Positions 27,716 through 37,961 of a stretch of DNA of 64,000 nucleotides are shown here, piece after piece. Below the pieces are notes generated by a model. The model was not told the DNA's origin and ran no database searches. It saw only the letters and a list, made by a program, of their open reading frames with translations. Numbering within the stretch: the stretch's first letter is position 1; the number at the start of each line of letters is the position of its first letter. This DNA is from an uncultured Bacteroidales bacterium (lineage in GTDB: Bacteria; Bacteroidota; Bacteroidia; Bacteroidales; UBA4417), in the NCBI GenBank assembly GCA_903879715.1, contig CAIRMR010000034.1:1-64000 (forward strand). Reading direction: 5' to 3'. A program made the position numbers and the translations under genes.

Positions 27716-29548
27716 TTAATACACTTTTTCCCCATTTACATTTATCTTATACGAAACGTCATTAAGTTTTACGTTAGCTACCCCGTCTTTAAAAGGATTC
27801 GCAATGTCAAATTGAGTTGGGATAACTTCTACTCCTTTTGGATTAATAAATCCGTATTTCCCACTAGTGTATGATTTCTTAACAGGATTATAAATTCCAT
27901 CAACAATAACCAGGGCCAGGCCATCTGTGTAATCCCAAATATAGTCGTATTTTGGCGCAATAACTTCAAGGCCTGATTGCTTATCAATAATGCCCCATTT
28001 ACCACCATCTATATAGCCCTCCGAATTTTTCACTCCTCCAATATTGCTTTTAAGTAAATCTCCTCCATAATCAAAAATGAAATCAAATTTCGGAGGGATA
28101 AGCTCATAGTTTGCGCCAAGGTTTTTATTTACGATGCCGTATTTTTCGTTGAGCTTTACTTTTTGTATATCCAGGCCTTTATAATTATCATAGCATTCAT
28201 CGTATTTGACTGGAATAATTTCTCTCCCATGTGCAGAAATATATCCACTTTTGGTTCCAAGTTTTACCCAAACACATTTGTTTTCAAATAATCCAATATT
28301 ATCATATATGCAAGGGATCAATTCTTTGCCTGAAATGCTTATATATCCCTTTTTCCCGTTTAGTGTTACAATGGCCAAAGTGTCGTTGAAATATCCTATT
28401 TTATCGTATTTATAAGGAAGAATAAATTGCGCTTTTTTGTTGATCAGCCCATATTTGCCATTAAGCACAACCCTGGCAACATCGCCTTCGAAAGTATTTT
28501 TTTGGTCAAATTTTAACCCTGATTTGTGGAAATCGAAAAAATGATCTTTATCTTTCTGTATGATCATAAAGCCATCTTCATCGAAGCGAGTAATATACTT
28601 GTTTACCGGCGGGTAAATTTCTTTCCCGGTCTTATCCAGAAGGCCTTCTAATCCATCAGCTTCAACTATAAAATATCCACATGAAGTGTTGATGTTGGAA
28701 TATTTAAAAGGGACAATTATTTTACCGGCACTGTTTATTAAACCCCATAATTCATCTTTTTTAGCTTTATATACTCCATCCTCAGCATAATCCATTTCAT
28801 CAAATGCAAGAGGAGTTATTGCCATTCCTTTTGTATTCACCAGGCCAAACTTTGAGGTGTAAGTACTGTCAGTGTTCCATACAATAGCAGTCCCTTTGTT
28901 CACCGTTGAGATCCCTGAATATTTTATCGGGATAACTGTTTGACCTGCCTTGCCAACACAGCCCGCTTTCCCGCCCAAAACCACATTTGCATATCCTTCT
29001 GAAAAGCTCCTGACCTCATCATATTTTACCGGAATTACAACCAAGCCTGCTGAATTGATGAATCCCCACTTCCCGCCACTGAAAAAGGATTCTTCGTTGT
29101 AGTCATCATATTCTACTGTGCCACCTATATTAACTGCAGCCATTCCTCCTGAAAAATCGTAGACTTCATCATATTTTAAAGGAACAACAACAATGCCTTT
29201 CGGGTTTATAAATCCCCATTTCCCGCCTATATAATAGGTTTCAGAATTATCGTAATTATCAGCCATTTCGCCGCCTATGTTCACCGCTGCCAGTCCGCCC
29301 GAGAATGGATTTACATAAGTGTATTTAGCCTTAACAACCACTTTATCCGAAATTGAATCTTTAAAACCGTACAATCCGGATTCTGAATCATAATATGAAA
29401 TTAAAACTTGTTTGGGTTTTGCCACATTAGCAGAGGCTTTCGAACCTGTTGGCGGCGTTTTTGGGGTGGGTGATTTTTGTTGTGCCTGTGTGGCAATACT
29501 ACTTGTTAATCCCATCAGGGCAACGAGAAAAAAAACTTTTGTTTTCAT
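27716..29548 (-). CDS. Secreted WG-repeat protein
   Basis: I start at the ATG at 29548 (MKTKVFFLVALMGL), which gives a signal peptide and 610 residues; an upstream in-frame ATG at 29632 adds 28 residues unlike a signal. After a short Pro/Thr-rich linker come about twelve WG repeats of the form KWGFINPKGIVVVPLKYDEV. The repeats probably form an extended beta structure; function is unknown. It sits between two FISUMP genes and has a paralogue at 30720. Confidence 0.9.
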   Translation of the reverse strand: MKTKVFFLVALMGLTSSIATQAQQKSPTPKTPPTGSKASANVAKPKQVLISYYDSESGLYGFKDSISDKVVVKAKYTYVNPFSGGLAAVNIGGEMADNYDNSETYYIGGKWGFINPKGIVVVPLKYDEVYDFSGGMAAVNIGGTVEYDDYNEESFFSGGKWGFINSAGLVVIPVKYDEVRSFSEGYANVVLGGKAGCVGKAGQTVIPIKYSGISTVNKGTAIVWNTDSTYTSKFGLVNTKGMAITPLAFDEMDYAEDGVYKAKKDELWGLINSAGKIIVPFKYSNINTSCGYFIVEADGLEGLLDKTGKEIYPPVNKYITRFDEDGFMIIQKDKDHFFDFHKSGLKFDQKNTFEGDVARVVLNGKYGLINKKAQFILPYKYDKIGYFNDTLAIVTLNGKKGYISISGKELIPCIYDNIGLFENKCVWVKLGTKSGYISAHGREIIPVKYDECYDNYKGLDIQKVKLNEKYGIVNKNLGANYELIPPKFDFIFDYGGDLLKSNIGGVKNSEGYIDGGKWGIIDKQSGLEVIAPKYDYIWDYTDGLALVIVDGIYNPVKKSYTSGKYGFINPKGVEVIPTQFDIANPFKDGVANVKLNDVSYKINVNGEKVY

Positions 29549-29781
29549 TTTTGTATGTGTTTGGCTATAAATTAACATTAGGGAACGACTTAAAATTCGA
29601 AATTTTGCCGGGAGCCTTTGTTTGCGACCCATGTAGCTCTTCTCCGGAGAGAGGTTGGGGTGAAATATTACCTGGAATCCATCCTTTTAACGCATCTTGT
29701 ACTTTAGCAGTGATTTTTTTTAAATCTTCGATCACTCATGCCGACTTCAGTTGTAAAAGATCTTTTATTTCTACTTAACAA

Positions 29782-29843
29782 AAATGAAAAATCAACATGT
29801 TTTTACCCTTGATCCCAAAAGGGAACATGTTGATTTTTCATTT
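29782..29843. terminator. Large perfect hairpin, probable bidirectional terminator
   Basis: A 20-bp perfect inverted repeat, AAATGAAAAATCAACATGTT (29782-29801) and its complement (29824-29843), with a 22-nt loop containing CCCTT and AAGGG. It lies 110 bp past the FISUMP stop at 29954. The 405-bp gap 29549-29953 also has a CTTCTCCGGAGAGAGGTTGG stretch near 29638, similar to other dispersed repeats. Confidence 0.55.
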
Positions 29844-29953
29844 ATTCATCCTATACATCACAGGTTAAAAGTCGCATATTCACGCTGAATTCTATTATGG
29901 TAAAGTTGGATTAAAAGATATTCCTTATAAAAATCTGAATCATCTTTACGGAT

Positions 29954-30616
29954 TTAATCCTTAATACACCGCACCGAAAAGCCACTTGACTTGTAGTTGT
30001 CGCCCCGGCTTATACTGTTAGAAAAATAGGACATAACGCGGCTCCAGGCATCAAGGGCATCACTTTCAGTGGAGTTCCACCAGATTCCATTTATGCCCAT
30101 ACTCTGGAATGTACCGGTTGAATAACGACTGCCACCCGGAAGGGCCGAAAACATCGATTCGCCAGATGCTCCGTTTGGAGCCTGCCAATGAGTGGTGCCG
30201 GTTTCTTTCAGCTTGTTGCCAGCTATACTAATGCCTCCAACAAATGTCTCAAGGGTAGTCCATTCTGCATCAGTGGGCACGTGCCAACCCGAGGGGCAAA
30301 CTTTTTCAGAATTTACTGTATACCAATTATATAACCTTCCATAATTATGTATGGTATCAGCATTACTAGTGTTTTTATAATTACAATAAGCGGGTGAAGT
30401 TAATGCAGCCCACTCTGTTGCAGCATTTACCAATGGAATTTGTGTGCCATCGTTGTATCGGGTTGTCATCAGGTTCTCAGCCATCCATGTTTGCGAACCA
30501 ATGGTAACGGTCTTGTAATCGTTCCCGTCAATATCTTTCACCGTTTGTGCCTGTATTCCGGTTAAGCCCAGGCAAAACAGGACGATCGTATATAACTTTA
30601 CTTTTTTGTGTTGCAT
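29954..30616 (-). CDS. FISUMP-domain secreted protein
   Basis: A 220-residue paralogue of the protein at 26861. It has a signal peptide (ending TGIQAQ) and the same landmarks: VTIGSQTWMAENLMTTRYND, VCPSGWHVPTDAEWTTLE, FSALPGGSR, GIWWNSTESDALDAWSR and GFSVRCIKD. It is followed by a strong hairpin and preceded by a WG-repeat gene on the same strand. Confidence 0.9.
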   Translation of the reverse strand: MQHKKVKLYTIVLFCLGLTGIQAQTVKDIDGNDYKTVTIGSQTWMAENLMTTRYNDGTQIPLVNAATEWAALTSPAYCNYKNTSNADTIHNYGRLYNWYTVNSEKVCPSGWHVPTDAEWTTLETFVGGISIAGNKLKETGTTHWQAPNGASGESMFSALPGGSRYSTGTFQSMGINGIWWNSTESDALDAWSRVMSYFSNSISRGDNYKSSGFSVRCIKD

Positions 30617-30719
30617 TTTTTAAATATCTAAGCTATGTTGATAAAATCATCATAATTACTATTTATGTGTTGATTAGCAAACTGTTAAACCATTTTTAGT
30701 TTTCTTCTATCAACTATTC

Positions 30720-32195
30720 CTACGGTACTTGTTTCCCTTTGTTATTTATTCTTATCTCCTTGCCATTTAATGTTACATCAGCAGCACCATATTCAAAGCC
30801 ATTCGCTTCTTCATAGATAAGCGGGAGGATCACCTTGCCGGTTTCATCAATAAATCCGTATTTGCTATTACGTTTTACCAAGGCTAAGCCTTCGCTAAAA
30901 GCACCGGCTTCATCATATTGAAATGGAATTACCGCATTGTTGGCCTGGCTGATAAATCCGTATTGGCCATCCTTTTTAGCAAAAGATAGTTTGCTGCCGT
31001 AAAAACCGCCCACACTATCGTAATCAGGCGGAACAATTATCTGACCTTTAATATTAATAAAGCCGTAATGCTTGTCAATTTTAATTTTACAAGGAGTCCC
31101 TTCATCTCCGTACAAATCTATATCATCATATTTCAGAGGCAAAACCGATGAGCCCGTTGAATCAACAATGCCATACTTTTTGCTTAAAACCACACAATAA
31201 TAGCCACTACTTAATGGCCAGATTTCAAAATACTGAGCGGGGATTACTTCTTTGCCGGTTTTATCGAGATACCCATATTTGGTATCGGGTTCAGCACCTA
31301 AAGTAACCCTAGCCATTCCATTTTGGAAATCAGAAATACTTGAATATTTAAATTCGGTGAGCTCTTTCCCCACCCGGTTAATGATTGCAGATTTGCCCCC
31401 ATATCCAGCTACGCTGTAATCACTTGTGCTGCAACCTTTATTAACAATGGCTATTCCTTCCGAGAAATCATTTGCCCCATCATAAATGAGCGGAATAACA
31501 ACTTTACCTGTTTTATCTATGAATCCACATTTACCATTCAATTGAACTGCGGCTAGTCCTCCTTTGAAATCTGATACGATATTGTATTTATATGGCACTA
31601 TTTCAATTCCGGTTTTATCAATAAAACCACTTTTATATTCCATTGCCTTTCCTTGATTTTTGAGGACATGTGCCATTCCTTCACTAAAATTATGGGCAAT
31701 ATCATAGTTGAATGGTATAATTGTTTTCCCTGTTTTATCAATAAACCCATAATTGCCACCCGGCAGGCCTACGGCGGCCAATTCTTCCGAAAAGCCTTCG
31801 GGTTCATAGTAAATCATTGGAATAATTATTTTATGCTTCTCATCCATAAAACCCCAGCCTATTTCCGACCCATCGGGATTTTCCCCTTCCATCCAGATGG
31901 CGGTAGGATAACCTGTGGTCTCTTTCGCTGACCCGCCACCTCCAAATGCATCTTCGAACGATTCGTCGATCACTTTGCCATTCGCATTTTTAATGGTACA
32001 GTGACCATCCGCATAAAGATCGAAAAAGCGGTCATTGGGATTTGCTTTTATAGCAGCGCCGGGGGCTGTCTTTTTTGCAGGCACTTTAGCATTGGGAGGC
32101 GGGGTTGTTGCTGCCGTTTTGGGCTGTTGCGCAAAACATAATAAATTTATTATTAGCAGAAAAGATAAGATGGAAAGAGGTTTTCTTGTTTTCAT
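30720..32195 (-). CDS. Secreted WG-repeat protein
   Basis: A 491-residue protein with a signal peptide (about 1-22) and a Pro/Ala/Lys-rich linker. About ten WG repeats follow, such as GNYGFIDKTGKTIIPFNYD and GKCGFIDKTGKVVIPLIYD. It is a paralogue of the protein at 27716, suggesting duplication of a WG plus FISUMP pair. Both are probably periplasmic or surface exposed. No catalytic residues are evident. Confidence 0.9.
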   Translation of the reverse strand: MKTRKPLSILSFLLIINLLCFAQQPKTAATTPPPNAKVPAKKTAPGAAIKANPNDRFFDLYADGHCTIKNANGKVIDESFEDAFGGGGSAKETTGYPTAIWMEGENPDGSEIGWGFMDEKHKIIIPMIYYEPEGFSEELAAVGLPGGNYGFIDKTGKTIIPFNYDIAHNFSEGMAHVLKNQGKAMEYKSGFIDKTGIEIVPYKYNIVSDFKGGLAAVQLNGKCGFIDKTGKVVIPLIYDGANDFSEGIAIVNKGCSTSDYSVAGYGGKSAIINRVGKELTEFKYSSISDFQNGMARVTLGAEPDTKYGYLDKTGKEVIPAQYFEIWPLSSGYYCVVLSKKYGIVDSTGSSVLPLKYDDIDLYGDEGTPCKIKIDKHYGFINIKGQIIVPPDYDSVGGFYGSKLSFAKKDGQYGFISQANNAVIPFQYDEAGAFSEGLALVKRNSKYGFIDETGKVILPLIYEEANGFEYGAADVTLNGKEIRINNKGKQVP

Positions 32196-32372
32196 AGCTC
32201 TCTATTTGTAAAATATTGCTTATTTGTAAATTCTTTCGCAAACCTGCATTAGCCCGCTGAACAAATCTACGCGCACAACTTATGTCGTGAAATACCATAT
32301 TAGTAGTATTTTCATAGTACAGGCAGGTTTGCCTGAATTACGATATCTGAAAGTAAAGGAGGAAATTTAATT

Positions 32373-33005
32373 TCAGTGCTGAAGATATTTCAACACCACT
32401 TCGGTGCGGGTTCGCACCTGGAGTTTCTGGTAAATATTTCGGATATGGGTACGAACGGTTTCGATGCTGATAAACAAGGCAGCTGCAATCTCTTTATAGA
32501 GAAATCCTTTCGAAAGATAAGCAAGTATTTCCTCTTCCCTGGCTGTAAGTTTGGCTTCGGGGAAAGGATGCTTTAACGGCCGGGCAAAGGTTTGCACAAC
32601 TTTTCGGGCAATTTCGCCACTCATTGGCGAACCACCGTTCACCAGTTCTTTTATAGCTTCAAGTAGTTTAGCCGGAGGCGTTTTTTTTAGCAAATAGCCT
32701 GTTGCGCCGGCTGTAAGTGATTTGAAAATTTCATCCGTATTATCGAAAACCGTAAGCATCATAACCTGTATGGCGGGCCATGAATTTTTAATATACACAA
32801 CACATTCAATGCCATTCATACCAGGCAGGTTAATATCCATTAAAACCACATGGGGCTGATTTTCAGGAATTATCCCCAACGCTTCTTCTGCCGAAGGGCT
32901 GGCTGCAATACAATGGTACCCCTCGGAGCCATCAATAAGCAAACGTAATGCTTCACGAACGGCATCGTCATCCTCAACTATCATTACCTTTATATCGTCA
33001 GACAT
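32373..33005 (-). CDS. NarL/FixJ-family response regulator
   Basis: I start at the ATG at 33005 (MSDDIKVMIVEDDDAV), 210 residues; upstream in-frame ATGs add only 16 residues of non-family sequence. The receiver has Asp57 in VVLMDINLPGMNG and the conserved lysine in LLKKTPP. The C-terminal LuxR helix-turn-helix reads LTAREEEILAYLSKGFLYKEIA and TVRTHIRNIYQKLQV. It is placed 68 bp after a HisKA_3 kinase on the same strand, its obvious partner. Confidence 0.94.
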   Translation of the reverse strand: MSDDIKVMIVEDDDAVREALRLLIDGSEGYHCIAASPSAEEALGIIPENQPHVVLMDINLPGMNGIECVVYIKNSWPAIQVMMLTVFDNTDEIFKSLTAGATGYLLKKTPPAKLLEAIKELVNGGSPMSGEIARKVVQTFARPLKHPFPEAKLTAREEEILAYLSKGFLYKEIAAALFISIETVRTHIRNIYQKLQVRTRTEVVLKYLQH

Positions 33006-33073
33006 GGGTATCATATATTTTAATCGATTCTTCATACAAAGATAGCTCTTCAAAACAGCTTATGCATCACCCT

Positions 33074-36000
33074 TTAATGTGACTTATCTTTCTGCTGTAA
33101 AGTAACAGACAATTCTATTAAGGTGCCTTTACCAACTTCTGAGGTAATCTCAAACCTGCCATCAAGTTCCTCAATTCTCTTACGCATATTGGTTAATCCG
33201 TTGCCCCATCCTTTAATTTTGTCGATTTCAAAACCCTTTCCATCATCATCAATTTTTATGTTCAGGTTTTGCTTATCGAAACACAAACTCATTTTAACAT
33301 TACCGGCACCGGAATGTTTCACAATATTATGGAAGGCTTCTTTTACGGTTAAAAACAGGTTCCGCCTTAGTTCGGACGACATATGAAAAACAGGTATTTC
33401 GTCAGGAAACAAAAAAGCACCTTCAATTTCGGCTGACTCAAGATAAGTTGAAGCATGCTGCCTGATGTAGGAAGAAAAACTATCGAGCGTGTCGTTGCGC
33501 GGATTCATGGCCCAGATGATTTCACTCATTTCGTCTACCACACCGCCTGAAATTTCGGAAATCTGGTTAATGGTTTGCAGTGCTTTTACCGGTTCGGCTT
33601 GTTGTTTTTTTGCCAGTTCGCTCAGTATTGAAATACGGGTAAGGCTGGCGCCAACTTCATCATGCATATCTTTCGAAATGCGAAGGCGTTCCTTTTCGAT
33701 GGCAAATTCCCGCTCTATTTCCCTGATTTGTTCCTGGTAACGTACCCGCTGTGACCTTTTAACGAGCAGAACGGTTATTCCTAAAATAAAAGCAGCAAGT
33801 AATGAAAGGAACCACCAGGTTGTGTAATAAGCTGGTGCGATAGTGAATGAAACCAGTATCGCCGGGGCACTCCAGTTCATGTAAGTATCGGCACATTTAA
33901 CATATAAGTGGTATTTCCCCGGAGGAAGGTTGCGAAAGTTAAAAGCAGAACTGCCTGATGGTTTGCTCCACCCGGGCTGATAGCCTTCGAGGAAGAAGGA
34001 GTATAAGAGTGAACCTGCATTCGCATAATCATTCGAAAAAACATTTCCGCTTATATGTGGTGCCATCCGGCTGAGCTTAAAATCGAGGTTTGTGGATGGA
34101 ATACCTTGCGAATAGGCCGTGTCGGAAACAAAAAGGGATATTAGCCGTACTTCAGGAGGTTTTTTATCCGGATTAAAAGTGGAAGGATCAATAGCATTCA
34201 GTCCCTGTATTCCTCCGAAGTACAAACTTCCGTCAGTGTCTTTAAAGGCCGCGTTATGGTTAAATTCGAGAGACTGGAGATTGTTTTTTGAATTGAAAAA
34301 GATAATACGATCAGCTAAAATGCAGCCTATGCCGTTGTTACCCGTAATCCATAGTCTGCCGCTATCATCAGGCAACATAGAATAGATAACCTCATTCTTT
34401 AATGAGCTGAAAATAGCTGATAACTCATGTACACTACCATCGCTGTTATAGCATTCAATACCATTTCCTGTTGCAGCCCATACCAGGCTTTTATGAAGAA
34501 TAAGACTGTATACCGGAACAGCGGATAGTTTATGTTCTTTCCAATTATAATTGCCCCCCAATCTTAATCCTTCTTTTTTATTGTACCTGTATAAACCGTC
34601 GGAAGTGCCAACCCAATAATGATTTTCTGTTAGAAGTAAAGCACCGGCTGATATATATTGGTTTTTGCTGTATAATCGCGGTTTTTCAGAAGTTTTTATA
34701 CTGATTAACTGATCATCGTAAACCATAAGTAATGAATCCGCGTTCTGATAGATAAATTTCGCTCGCAAGCACCGGAAAGGATACTTCCATACACTTTCAC
34801 CCCTTGAATTCACTACTTCGAGCCCATTGCGGGTAGCAATCCATAAACGCCCTGATTTATCGGCCATTAAATCCAGAAAATACGTCCTGTTGCCGAAATG
34901 AGCCGGATTAATACGTTTGGAAAGACCTAGGTCAGGACTTAATTCCCAGAGCCCGTTATTGAAAGTACCCGCCCAAATGCTATTATTATAACCGGTTACG
35001 CAGCGTATAAATCCCATGTTTGCTTTTTGAAACTGAACCTGCCCGGGAGAATGCATCAATACGCCATTCCCATCAGTCCCAAACCAAAGGTTGTGTTCGC
35101 GGTCTTCAAAAATACTTATGATACTTGGCGTAAGAAGTTCAGAGTTTTTGCCGATATGAGTTAACAGATTTATCTCTTTAATCTTTCCTCCGGCCAACCG
35201 GTAAATCCTGTTAAAACTCTGGTCTGTCAACCAGATATTCTCACTGGCATCAGTAAAAATATGCTGTAGCCCTTTCAACTTTGTTTCCACAAACAATTCT
35301 GGTTTACAGCCTTTTTGCCAGGTTAAAATTTCACTTCCGGCAAGTACAAGTGTTTTGCCTTTTAAGATTGTTACAACGTCACGGCAACCTGCAACAGGTA
35401 TCCAATTGGCCTTAAAAACGGAGTCAGAAACACGATTATTAAGCTGAACATCAATAATCCCCAGCTCACTGCATATCAGCAGTTCATTCTTGCCCGAATG
35501 AACCACCTTCAGAGGAATATTTTCTGCAGGAATTTTTTGCCCGGAGTCAACTTTAAATTCCAACTGGATTAACCTGCCGTCTTTCAACAGGCAAAAATTC
35601 AATCCACGTATCCATACGAGAATATTCCCATCGATCAAGGTGTTAAACACAACCGGGCAAATGCCACTTTTATTGTAAATGATTTTAAATTGTGCGGTGG
35701 CAGTATTGAACTGAAGCAATGATGATGTTGATGATAATACCAACTTACCCGGTTTGCTGATAGCCAGAAAACGCATAACGTTTTCCTGTTGCTGGTATAC
35801 GTCATTGTAGGGAACTCTGAAGGCTCTGAATTGCTCCCCGTCAAAATAATGCAGCCCGTCGCCGGTAACCATCCAAATCAATCCCTTTTCGTCCTGGCAC
35901 ACACGGCTGACCATGCTCTGGCGAAGCCCGTCTTCGTTGGTAAAAGCTGTTACAAAAAGATTTTCGGTTTCCGGAGCCAGCTGTCCAAATAATTCCTCTC

Positions 36001-36085
36001 TGCTAAAATACAGGATGAAAAACAGCAGCAATAGAATAATCCGGTAAGCGTTGTAAATACAAGTACTTCGAAGGAGAAATCTCAT
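33074..36085 (-). CDS. Two-component sensor histidine kinase with periplasmic beta-propeller
   Basis: A 1003-residue protein. After a signal or anchor segment (about 15-35) come Reg_prop-type propeller repeats (for example DEKGLIWMVTGDGLHYFDG and EDREHNLWFGTDGNGVLMHS), then a Y_Y_Y domain (FFLEGYQPGWSKP, FRNLPPGKYHLYVKC). A transmembrane helix follows (WFLSLLAAFILGITVLLV), then the HisKA_3 domain with His808 in SKDMHDEVGASLTRIS, and the HATPase (KEAFHNIVKHSG, DDGKGF, GNGLTNM). It is not a hybrid; it pairs with the separate NarL-type regulator. Many such sensors in Bacteroidota detect glycans, but there is no polysaccharide locus here. Confidence 0.93.
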   Translation of the reverse strand: MRFLLRSTCIYNAYRIILLLLFFILYFSREELFGQLAPETENLFVTAFTNEDGLRQSMVSRVCQDEKGLIWMVTGDGLHYFDGEQFRAFRVPYNDVYQQQENVMRFLAISKPGKLVLSSTSSLLQFNTATAQFKIIYNKSGICPVVFNTLIDGNILVWIRGLNFCLLKDGRLIQLEFKVDSGQKIPAENIPLKVVHSGKNELLICSELGIIDVQLNNRVSDSVFKANWIPVAGCRDVVTILKGKTLVLAGSEILTWQKGCKPELFVETKLKGLQHIFTDASENIWLTDQSFNRIYRLAGGKIKEINLLTHIGKNSELLTPSIISIFEDREHNLWFGTDGNGVLMHSPGQVQFQKANMGFIRCVTGYNNSIWAGTFNNGLWELSPDLGLSKRINPAHFGNRTYFLDLMADKSGRLWIATRNGLEVVNSRGESVWKYPFRCLRAKFIYQNADSLLMVYDDQLISIKTSEKPRLYSKNQYISAGALLLTENHYWVGTSDGLYRYNKKEGLRLGGNYNWKEHKLSAVPVYSLILHKSLVWAATGNGIECYNSDGSVHELSAIFSSLKNEVIYSMLPDDSGRLWITGNNGIGCILADRIIFFNSKNNLQSLEFNHNAAFKDTDGSLYFGGIQGLNAIDPSTFNPDKKPPEVRLISLFVSDTAYSQGIPSTNLDFKLSRMAPHISGNVFSNDYANAGSLLYSFFLEGYQPGWSKPSGSSAFNFRNLPPGKYHLYVKCADTYMNWSAPAILVSFTIAPAYYTTWWFLSLLAAFILGITVLLVKRSQRVRYQEQIREIEREFAIEKERLRISKDMHDEVGASLTRISILSELAKKQQAEPVKALQTINQISEISGGVVDEMSEIIWAMNPRNDTLDSFSSYIRQHASTYLESAEIEGAFLFPDEIPVFHMSSELRRNLFLTVKEAFHNIVKHSGAGNVKMSLCFDKQNLNIKIDDDGKGFEIDKIKGWGNGLTNMRKRIEELDGRFEITSEVGKGTLIELSVTLQQKDKSH

Positions 36086-36116
36086 TTCAGATTATTCTGT
36101 TCAGCCTATGCTAAAG

Positions 36117-36124
36117 CAAATATA
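36117..36124 (-). promoter_or_regulatory. -7 promoter box of the sensor kinase gene
   Basis: Minus-strand TATATTTG fits TAnnTTTG, 32 bp before the start codon at 36085. The 255-bp gap to the next gene also holds a TCGCCC-type heptamer patch near 36275-36310. Confidence 0.5.
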
Positions 36125-36340
36125 CAAAGTCAGGCTATTGCGCTAACTATAAGCAGGATAAATATATATAAAAAGATTGAATTTGTCCGGAACTCCGGCA
36201 CAACTTACCTTAGTTTAAAACCAAGAAACAATATTCCTGAAAAATGTATCCGGTTCGGCCAGTTTGCTAATCTCCCTTCGCCCTGTCACCCAGTCGCTCC
36301 TCGCCCCTTCAGCTTGTTTACTCAACCAATTCTTTCCACG

Positions 36341-37330
36341 CTAAGTCGCCAGCAAACTACATCCCCGTATATCGCTGTTGTCAAAACGTCCCAGCACTTC
36401 AAAAGTTCCGTCTTCGAAAACACGCCCCAGGTCCTGAGTGGATATAAAAGAACACGAATGAAAATTAGCCAGGTCAATAATATTTATGCCTCCGGTGTGC
36501 CCGGTTTCGAGGTAACTTAACGGATCATTTGTGTCAGCTATCATAATTTTCATCCAGGGCGGACACTTAAAAATACCGTCGCCTTTCGACCAGGCCTGCG
36601 AAAGCAATTCAGTCATTCCATACTCCGAATGGATTTTATCCACGCCAAAACCTTTACACAACTGCTCATGAAGTTCCATTCGGGTAAGTTCCTTCCGGCG
36701 CCCTTTCATGCCACCGGTTTCAAAAATAATAGCCTCTGGTATCGGCAAAGGAAAATTTTCGGCCATATCGAGCAGGGCAAACGTTACTCCAAAAAGGATT
36801 ATTTTTAATCCAAGTCGTTGTGCTTCCAGTAATTGCAACTGTAAAGCCTCCAGATCATTCAGGAAAAAACCGCCCATCTTCCGGTTGGTCTTCAGCAGGA
36901 TTCGTTCAACCATATAAACCAGGGAGGAATTTCCCCTTTCGAGGTACGAAGGCAGCAAAGCAAAAACCACATATTGTGACAAATCGCCATAAAAAAGCTC
37001 TAACCCTTTTGTGAAACTTTGTTCGTATAAATCAGCATCAACAACATAATGTTTGCTGGTTTCCATCCCTGTTGTACCGCTGCTTTCAAAAACAACTTCT
37101 TCCATAAAATCACCTGTTATAATCTTGTGCGTTTTAAAAAAACTCACAGGCAGAAAGGGAATCTGTTCCGGGTGGTATACCTTGCTTTCGCTGACACCCA
37201 ATGCATCTACAAAGTTCTTATAAATTTTATTGTTTTTATATTGATACCGAAATAAACTAAGCGCAATTTCGTTAAATTCGGAAGGGCTTTGCAGATTAAA
37301 TATACTATGTTTAAATGCTTTGAAGTCCAT
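36341..37330 (-). CDS. LuxE-like acyl-protein synthetase
   Basis: A 329-residue protein of the LuxE (acyl-protein synthetase / acyl-CoA reductase) family. It has the nucleotide-binding type motif VFESSGTTGMETSKH, YLERGNSSLVYMVE, and HSEYGMTELLSQAWS, which resembles the adenylation signature. LuxE activates fatty acids with ATP and transfers them to a cysteine. No luxABCD genes are nearby, so the role here is not bioluminescence; lipid or capsule-related acyl transfer is possible. It is divergent from the lipoprotein gene at 37371. Confidence 0.85.
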   Translation of the reverse strand: MDFKAFKHSIFNLQSPSEFNEIALSLFRYQYKNNKIYKNFVDALGVSESKVYHPEQIPFLPVSFFKTHKIITGDFMEEVVFESSGTTGMETSKHYVVDADLYEQSFTKGLELFYGDLSQYVVFALLPSYLERGNSSLVYMVERILLKTNRKMGGFFLNDLEALQLQLLEAQRLGLKIILFGVTFALLDMAENFPLPIPEAIIFETGGMKGRRKELTRMELHEQLCKGFGVDKIHSEYGMTELLSQAWSKGDGIFKCPPWMKIMIADTNDPLSYLETGHTGGINIIDLANFHSCSFISTQDLGRVFEDGTFEVLGRFDNSDIRGCSLLAT

Positions 37331-37370
37331 GTCAGAAAATTTGTAATTTTATGCCTTGTTAATGTTCTCA

Positions 37371-37877
37371 ATGAAACTATATACAAAGATAAGCTTAATC
37401 CTCCTGATTCCGTTATTTGCCGGACTTACCAGCTGTATTAAGGAAGATCAATACCCGGTTGTACCGCAGATTGAATTCGCCGGTTATGGAATCTACTCCG
37501 CAGCTGACGGAACGGATTCTGCCTGCAAAATAACCATTTCATATACGGATGGCGACGGGGATATCGGATTAACTGAGAATGATATTTTAGAACCTTATAA
37601 ATACAACTATTTCTTAAAATTAATGCAGCTGGTTGATGGACAGATGGTTGAAGTTGTTCTCCCCAACGATAGCATAACTTTCAACGCGCGTATTCCGATG
37701 CTGACGCCAACAGGAAGGAATAAAAACATTAAAGGAGAAATTACCATGAATTTCGACCTGTATTTTAACAGTTATTTGCTGCAGAGTGACACCATTGGTT
37801 TCGAAATATACCTCATGGACAGGGCTCTGAATAAAAGCAATATTGTTACAACGCCTAATATAACTATCATTAAATAA
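37371..37877 (+). CDS. Hypothetical lipoprotein
   Basis: The ATG at 37371 (MKLYTKISLILLIPLFAGLTSC) gives a lipoprotein signal with Cys22 and 168 residues; an upstream TTG at 37356 would add five. The mature part has an acidic TDGDGDIGLTENDI segment, as in some Bacteroidota lipoproteins with Ig-like folds that bind calcium. No family assigned. It is followed after 84 bp by the YdcF-like gene on the same strand. Confidence 0.8.
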   Translation: MKLYTKISLILLIPLFAGLTSCIKEDQYPVVPQIEFAGYGIYSAADGTDSACKITISYTDGDGDIGLTENDILEPYKYNYFLKLMQLVDGQMVEVVLPNDSITFNARIPMLTPTGRNKNIKGEITMNFDLYFNSYLLQSDTIGFEIYLMDRALNKSNIVTTPNITIIK

Positions 37878-37961
37878 TTTCGTGTTGAAATAGAAACATT
37901 TTTATAATTATCAATTCCTCTGAAATGATAATTCCAATTAGTTTATTCGTTAGAGCCAGGT

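Noticed and set aside
36341-37330. Part of a bioluminescence (lux) operon
   Set aside because: Only the LuxE-like gene is present; no luciferase or luxC/D homologues are seen nearby.
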